A DNA stretch of 8,975 bases from contig JAJFHW010000008.1 of the NCBI GenBank assembly GCA_021775385.1, positions 1 to 8,975 on the forward strand, given 5' to 3'. Below are positions 6,145-8,975 of the stretch, one piece after another; positions within the stretch are counted from its first letter, which is position 1, and each line of letters begins with the position of its first letter. The translations under genes and the position numbers were made by a program. The notes beneath the pieces are model-generated. The model was not told the origin of the DNA. It searched no databases and was given only the letters and a program-made list of their open reading frames with translations. Source of the stretch: Hyphomicrobiales bacterium. GTDB taxonomy: Bacteria; Pseudomonadota; Alphaproteobacteria; Rhizobiales; HXMU1428-3.

Positions 6145-7338
6145 CTATTGGTTGGCTTCTATATTAGTCACTTTATTAGCCAATGTTTGCACCAAAGGTT
6201 CTATTAATTGGAGATAAATATACGTGCCGTTTATCGGGTGAGTTACCACTCTCAAGCTGCCTCCATTATCTTCAGCCATTAATTTTGCAAGCCTCAAACA
6301 TTTCCCGCCATTCTTTAATTCTTTAACTTCCGGCACAGTTTTGGCCGATGAGGCTTCTAAAACTCTGTTCATTGTATGTTGTGCAATGCCAAACTGAGGA
6401 TTACGGCATTCAAAATTCATTGTGAGGTTATTATTCTCATCCACCATAAGTTGATCAACTTGAAATGAGATTTGTCCCTTTTTTATATTCCGAGTGGCAT
6501 GCTCAACAATGTTATAAAATATTTGCTCAACTCTTTGACAATCATGAAATTTAAATTTTTTGGCTGAGTTTGGAATATCCCATGCTAAGGCAATATCTTT
6601 GTTCTGGATTTCTTCATCTATAATTGTCTTGATACGATCTAACGCACCATGAAGAGATTGATCGACCAAATTGAATTGATCTATAGTGTGACCAGTATCA
6701 GAATAAAAGGCTGCTTTTTGACTGACGCTCATTGCCGTAAATGAATTTTGCAAAATTTGCGACATTTGTTCTTCAACATAACGATTGCCACATGTATCTT
6801 TCACCGCTTGTGCTGTTTTAGCAATTTGCGTGACGGCTTTTTCCATGCTGACTTGTAAGGTTTTGGCCGAACATTTCTTTTGCTGTTGCTCTCTAAATTG
6901 GCCGAGTTCAGCTACGTTTGTTTCTTCTTCAGCGGAATTTATCTCTGACATATCTATTAGAGAAACGATAAAAACCGTTTGGTCTGAAACAGTATATTTA
7001 TTAATTGTTATTTTAGCCGGAAATTCTTCACCATTTATCCGCGTACATTTTATAACATTCCAGTTATAAAGGTTTTGTCTACTATCTTCGGATTCAGAAA
7101 ACATTGAGACTAATTTTTCATGTTTTTTACGGCTATCTTTGGGAATAAATGTTGAGAGGCTCTTACCGCGCAACTCTTCAGGTGCTGCGCCAAGGAGCTG
7201 GCCAGCATTGGTATTGCTATAAACAACCTCTAAAAGATGATTGAAAACTATGATGCCATCTTGCGTTTTATTAACAATGGCCTCAAATAATTTCACCTTC
7301 TTTTTTAATTGTTGAGTTTGACTATTCTCAACTGTCAT
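6145..7338 (-). CDS. PAS-domain protein with degenerate histidine-kinase core (probable pseudo-kinase)
   Basis: This 397-residue protein has no membrane segment and is probably cytoplasmic. Residues 1-20 form a short helix; a PAS sensor domain spans about 15-132 (DGIIVFNHLLEVVYSN, then LLGAAPEELRGKSL, then the INGEEFPAKITINKY strand). A helical region at 135-250 follows, in the position of a DHp dimerisation domain, then a HATPase-like fold at about 265-380. The catalytic signatures are eroded. The helical region has no 'HExRTPL' phospho-acceptor motif (KAVTQIAKTAQAVKDT occupies the place). The N-box YNIVEHATRN has His280 where the magnesium-binding Asn belongs. The D-x-G-x-G box is replaced by CRNPQFG (311-317). 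The overall fold remains recognisable from GGKCLRLAKLMAEDNGGSLRV and the 'GTYIYLQL' ending. It may act by binding a partner or signal rather than by phosphotransfer. No response regulator is adjacent. It is divergent from the Tat-exported protein gene and convergent with meaB. Confidence 0.8.
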   Translation of the reverse strand: MTVENSQTQQLKKKVKLFEAIVNKTQDGIIVFNHLLEVVYSNTNAGQLLGAAPEELRGKSLSTFIPKDSRKKHEKLVSMFSESEDSRQNLYNWNVIKCTRINGEEFPAKITINKYTVSDQTVFIVSLIDMSEINSAEEETNVAELGQFREQQQKKCSAKTLQVSMEKAVTQIAKTAQAVKDTCGNRYVEEQMSQILQNSFTAMSVSQKAAFYSDTGHTIDQFNLVDQSLHGALDRIKTIIDEEIQNKDIALAWDIPNSAKKFKFHDCQRVEQIFYNIVEHATRNIKKGQISFQVDQLMVDENNNLTMNFECRNPQFGIAQHTMNRVLEASSAKTVPEVKELKNGGKCLRLAKLMAEDNGGSLRVVTHPINGTYIYLQLIEPLVQTLANKVTNIEANQ

Positions 7339-7369
7339 CGATTTTATCGCACTTCACATCATATAAAAG

Positions 7370-7388
7370 GCACGTGCGCCGTATACGG
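7370..7388. promoter_or_regulatory. Adjacent palindromes in the divergent promoter region
   Basis: Two perfect palindromes lie almost back to back in the 193-nt gap between the divergent PAS protein and beta-helix protein genes: GCACGTGC (7370-7377) and CCGTATACGG (7379-7388). They are the most G/C-rich and symmetrical part of the gap and lie about 35-50 nt upstream of the PAS protein start codon, near where its promoter should be. They could be operator sites. No regulator is recognised, and the gap could hold promoters for both genes. Confidence 0.3.
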
Positions 7389-7464
7389 ATCAATATGCCC
7401 TTTCTATGTTCTTCCCTCTTCATGTAAACTTATAAAGGCTAAGCAGAAAATCGTTTTATTATGG

Positions 7465-7493
7465 TTAACAAACTTCATTAAATGTAATAATAC
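7465..7493 (+). promoter_or_regulatory. Candidate promoter for the Tat-exported beta-helix gene
   Basis: TTAACA (7465-7470; 5 of 6 matches to TTGACA) is followed after 17 nt by TAATAC (7488-7493), a weak -10 match. An overlapping AATAAT (7486-7491) matches better but has a 15-nt spacer. Start of transcription would be near 7500, leaving a leader of about 30 nt that carries the ribosome-binding site TAAGG (7516-7520). Confidence 0.35.
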
Positions 7494-7531
7494 ATTCATT
7501 TGGTGCCCATCTACTTAAGGTTTATAAATTT

Positions 7532-8884
7532 ATGAGTGTAAATCGACGTGACCTACTTTTAGGCTCTCTTCCGCTTGCAGCTGGAGCTACGCTTGCGAAT
7601 AGTGGTGAAGCAAATGCCACTAAGCCCTTGAAAATGGCGTCTCTTGCTTTTACTGCTACCGGTCTTGTGCCGAATTCGAAGTCAGATCAGACGGCTAAAT
7701 TGCAAGCCGCTATTGATTTGGCAGCTAAGAACAAGGTTAAGCTCACCTTGCCAGGTGGCCTGTTTCTCACTGGACCTCTCACTTTAAGAGCTGGTTCACA
7801 TATTGAGGGCGTTTACGGGGAGACTGTTCTTCAGTTTTCTAAAGGTGCTTCTTTTATTTCAGCGAAAAACCTCTCAACAGCCACTTTGCAATATTTAGTG
7901 TTTGATGGTGGATCGCGTGGATTTACAGGCGGTTCTACAAATGGCCTCCTAAGCTTCAATAATATTCCTAACCTCCTCATAGAACACTGCTTTATTAAAG
8001 ATGGTTTGCTCAACGGTTTGAGCTTGCAGAATTGTGGTGGGCATATTCATTCTAACAAAATTAGCCTTTGTGGCTCAGCTGGTATTTTTGCGACAGATTC
8101 CTCTCACTTAGAGATTTCCCATAACCATGTCACTGATTGTAGCAACAATGGCATTCTTGTTTGGCGTTCAAAAAAAGGGCCTGATGGCACTATCGTTTCT
8201 CAAAACCATATTCATCGCATAAAGACTAAAGATGGTGGCTCTGGGCAAAATGGGAATGGTGTTAATATTTACCGTGCGGGGAATGTGATTGTTTCCAATA
8301 ATGTTATTAGCGATTGCGCCTTTTCAGCTGTTCGGGGAAATGCTGCTGATAACATTCAAATTCTGAACAATAACTGCTCTAAACTTGGTGAAGTTGCGCT
8401 TTATTCTGAATTTGGTTTTGAAGGTGCGATCATTTCCAACAATATGGTCGATGAAGCACATGTTGGAATTTCAATCACAAATTTTAATGAAGGCGGCCGC
8501 TTGGCTACTGCCACTGGTAATCTCATTCGCAACCTAAAAAAATATAAAGGAAATGCTGCCATTGGCATCGCTGTTGAGGCAGATACTATGGTTACAGGTA
8601 ATGTGGTCGAGAATGTGCCCGGGCTTGGCATCTCTCTTGGCTATGGCAAATATATGCGCCAGGTTACCGTCAACAATAATCTCGTTCGTGATGCTCAAAT
8701 TGGTATTGGCGTTTCAACGCATACTGAAGCTGGTTATGCTTTGATTGCTACTAATATGATTACGGGAGCTAAAAAAGGTGGTGTGCGTGCTATGGACCTT
8801 GAAAAGGCGATTGGTCCAGACCTCTCTAAATCAAGTTCGGAAGCGTTTCTAAACTTGGCCGTATATGGGAATGTTAGTCTCTAG
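7532..8884 (+). CDS. Tat-exported parallel beta-helix repeat protein (TIGR03808-like)
   Basis: This 450-residue protein starts with a twin-arginine signal: VNRRDLLLG (Arg5-Arg6), a hydrophobic stretch SLPLAAGATLA, and a probable cleavage site after the AxA motif at 27-29 (GEANA, then TKP). It is therefore expected to be folded and exported to the periplasm. Residues about 50-105 (SDQTAKLQAAIDLAA, then LTLPGGLFLTGPLTL) look like the N-terminal cap of pectate-lyase/polygalacturonase-type beta-helices. From about 110 to 440 the protein is a series of Asn/Gly-rich beta-helix rungs of the form 'hxIxxNxIxxxxxxGIxV', for example ISHNHVTDCSNNGILVW and VNNNLVRDAQIGIGVS. No polygalacturonase catalytic motif is recognised. 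The family known as 'TAT-translocated repetitive protein' has no established function. The ATG has TAAGG 11 nt upstream. The stop codon overlaps the first base of repeat copy B. Confidence 0.88.
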   Translation: MSVNRRDLLLGSLPLAAGATLANSGEANATKPLKMASLAFTATGLVPNSKSDQTAKLQAAIDLAAKNKVKLTLPGGLFLTGPLTLRAGSHIEGVYGETVLQFSKGASFISAKNLSTATLQYLVFDGGSRGFTGGSTNGLLSFNNIPNLLIEHCFIKDGLLNGLSLQNCGGHIHSNKISLCGSAGIFATDSSHLEISHNHVTDCSNNGILVWRSKKGPDGTIVSQNHIHRIKTKDGGSGQNGNGVNIYRAGNVIVSNNVISDCAFSAVRGNAADNIQILNNNCSKLGEVALYSEFGFEGAIISNNMVDEAHVGISITNFNEGGRLATATGNLIRNLKKYKGNAAIGIAVEADTMVTGNVVENVPGLGISLGYGKYMRQVTVNNNLVRDAQIGIGVSTHTEAGYALIATNMITGAKKGGVRAMDLEKAIGPDLSKSSSEAFLNLAVYGNVSL

Positions 8885-8975
8885 TTTTCTCTCACGGCTA
8901 TTCCAAACGCTTATGGCGCTTGGGCCTCCGAGGGGCGGCGCTAGGCGCCGGACGCCCATGGCGTCATGTCACTCA
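8884..8975 (+). repeat. GC-rich multi-hairpin intergenic repeat, copy B (cut by window edge)
   Basis: This is the second copy of the element at 3943, in the same orientation, starting on the last base of the beta-helix gene's stop codon. The 20-nt head (8884-8903) and the block GGCCTCCGAGGGGCGG (8923-8938) are identical to copy A. SL1 has a different sequence but still pairs: CCAAACGC (8903-8910) with GCGCTTGG (8916-8923), with one A-C mismatch and a TTATG loop. SL2 CGGCGC/GCGCCG (8936-8950, TAG loop) and SL3 GACGCC/GGCGTC (8951-8965, CAT loop) are perfect. The fourth hairpin seen in copy A would lie just past the window edge; the last bases (ACTCA) resemble the CTTCA that opens it. Confidence 0.85.

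Overview
This AT-rich window reads as a chromosomal segment of an alphaproteobacterium, most likely a member of the Hyphomicrobiales (Rhizobiales). The inference rests on a Tat-exported beta-helix protein resembling the TIGR03808 family, a rhizobial-style PAS plus kinase-like protein, a YqaA-type DedA protein, and stand-alone MeaB and DapE genes. No taxonomic marker (rRNA, tRNA) is present, so the placement is tentative. No mobile element, CRISPR array, phage gene or tRNA was seen.

Left block (1-1918, + strand): the C-terminal end of a DUF805 membrane protein, a YeeE/YedE-type (TsuA-like) sulfur-compound permease, a possible 31-residue ORF, and a second complete DUF805 protein. Two DUF805 paralogs therefore bracket the permease. 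Next come dapE (lysine and peptidoglycan precursor synthesis), a clear intrinsic terminator at 3235-3269, and an ISOC1/2-like isochorismatase-family cysteine hydrolase.

Middle block (3938-6014): a GC-rich multi-hairpin repeat fills most of the gap between the convergent hydrolase and yqaA (- strand) genes. A gap of about 335 bp between divergent genes separates yqaA from meaB, the GTPase chaperone of methylmalonyl-CoA mutase. The mutase itself is not in the window.

Right block (6015-8975): a PAS-domain protein with a decayed histidine-kinase core (- strand) is divergent from a Tat-signal parallel beta-helix protein (+ strand). A second copy of the GC-rich repeat begins on the last base of that gene's stop codon and runs to the window edge.

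The genes are mostly housekeeping or accessory single units and do not form one pathway. The most distinctive non-coding signal is the repeat pair. Both copies lie in the same orientation immediately after a + strand stop codon. They share conserved sequence blocks and conserved hairpins, and the first hairpin has a completely different sequence in each copy but still folds, which suggests that structure is under selection. The second notable signal is the apparent pseudo-kinase.
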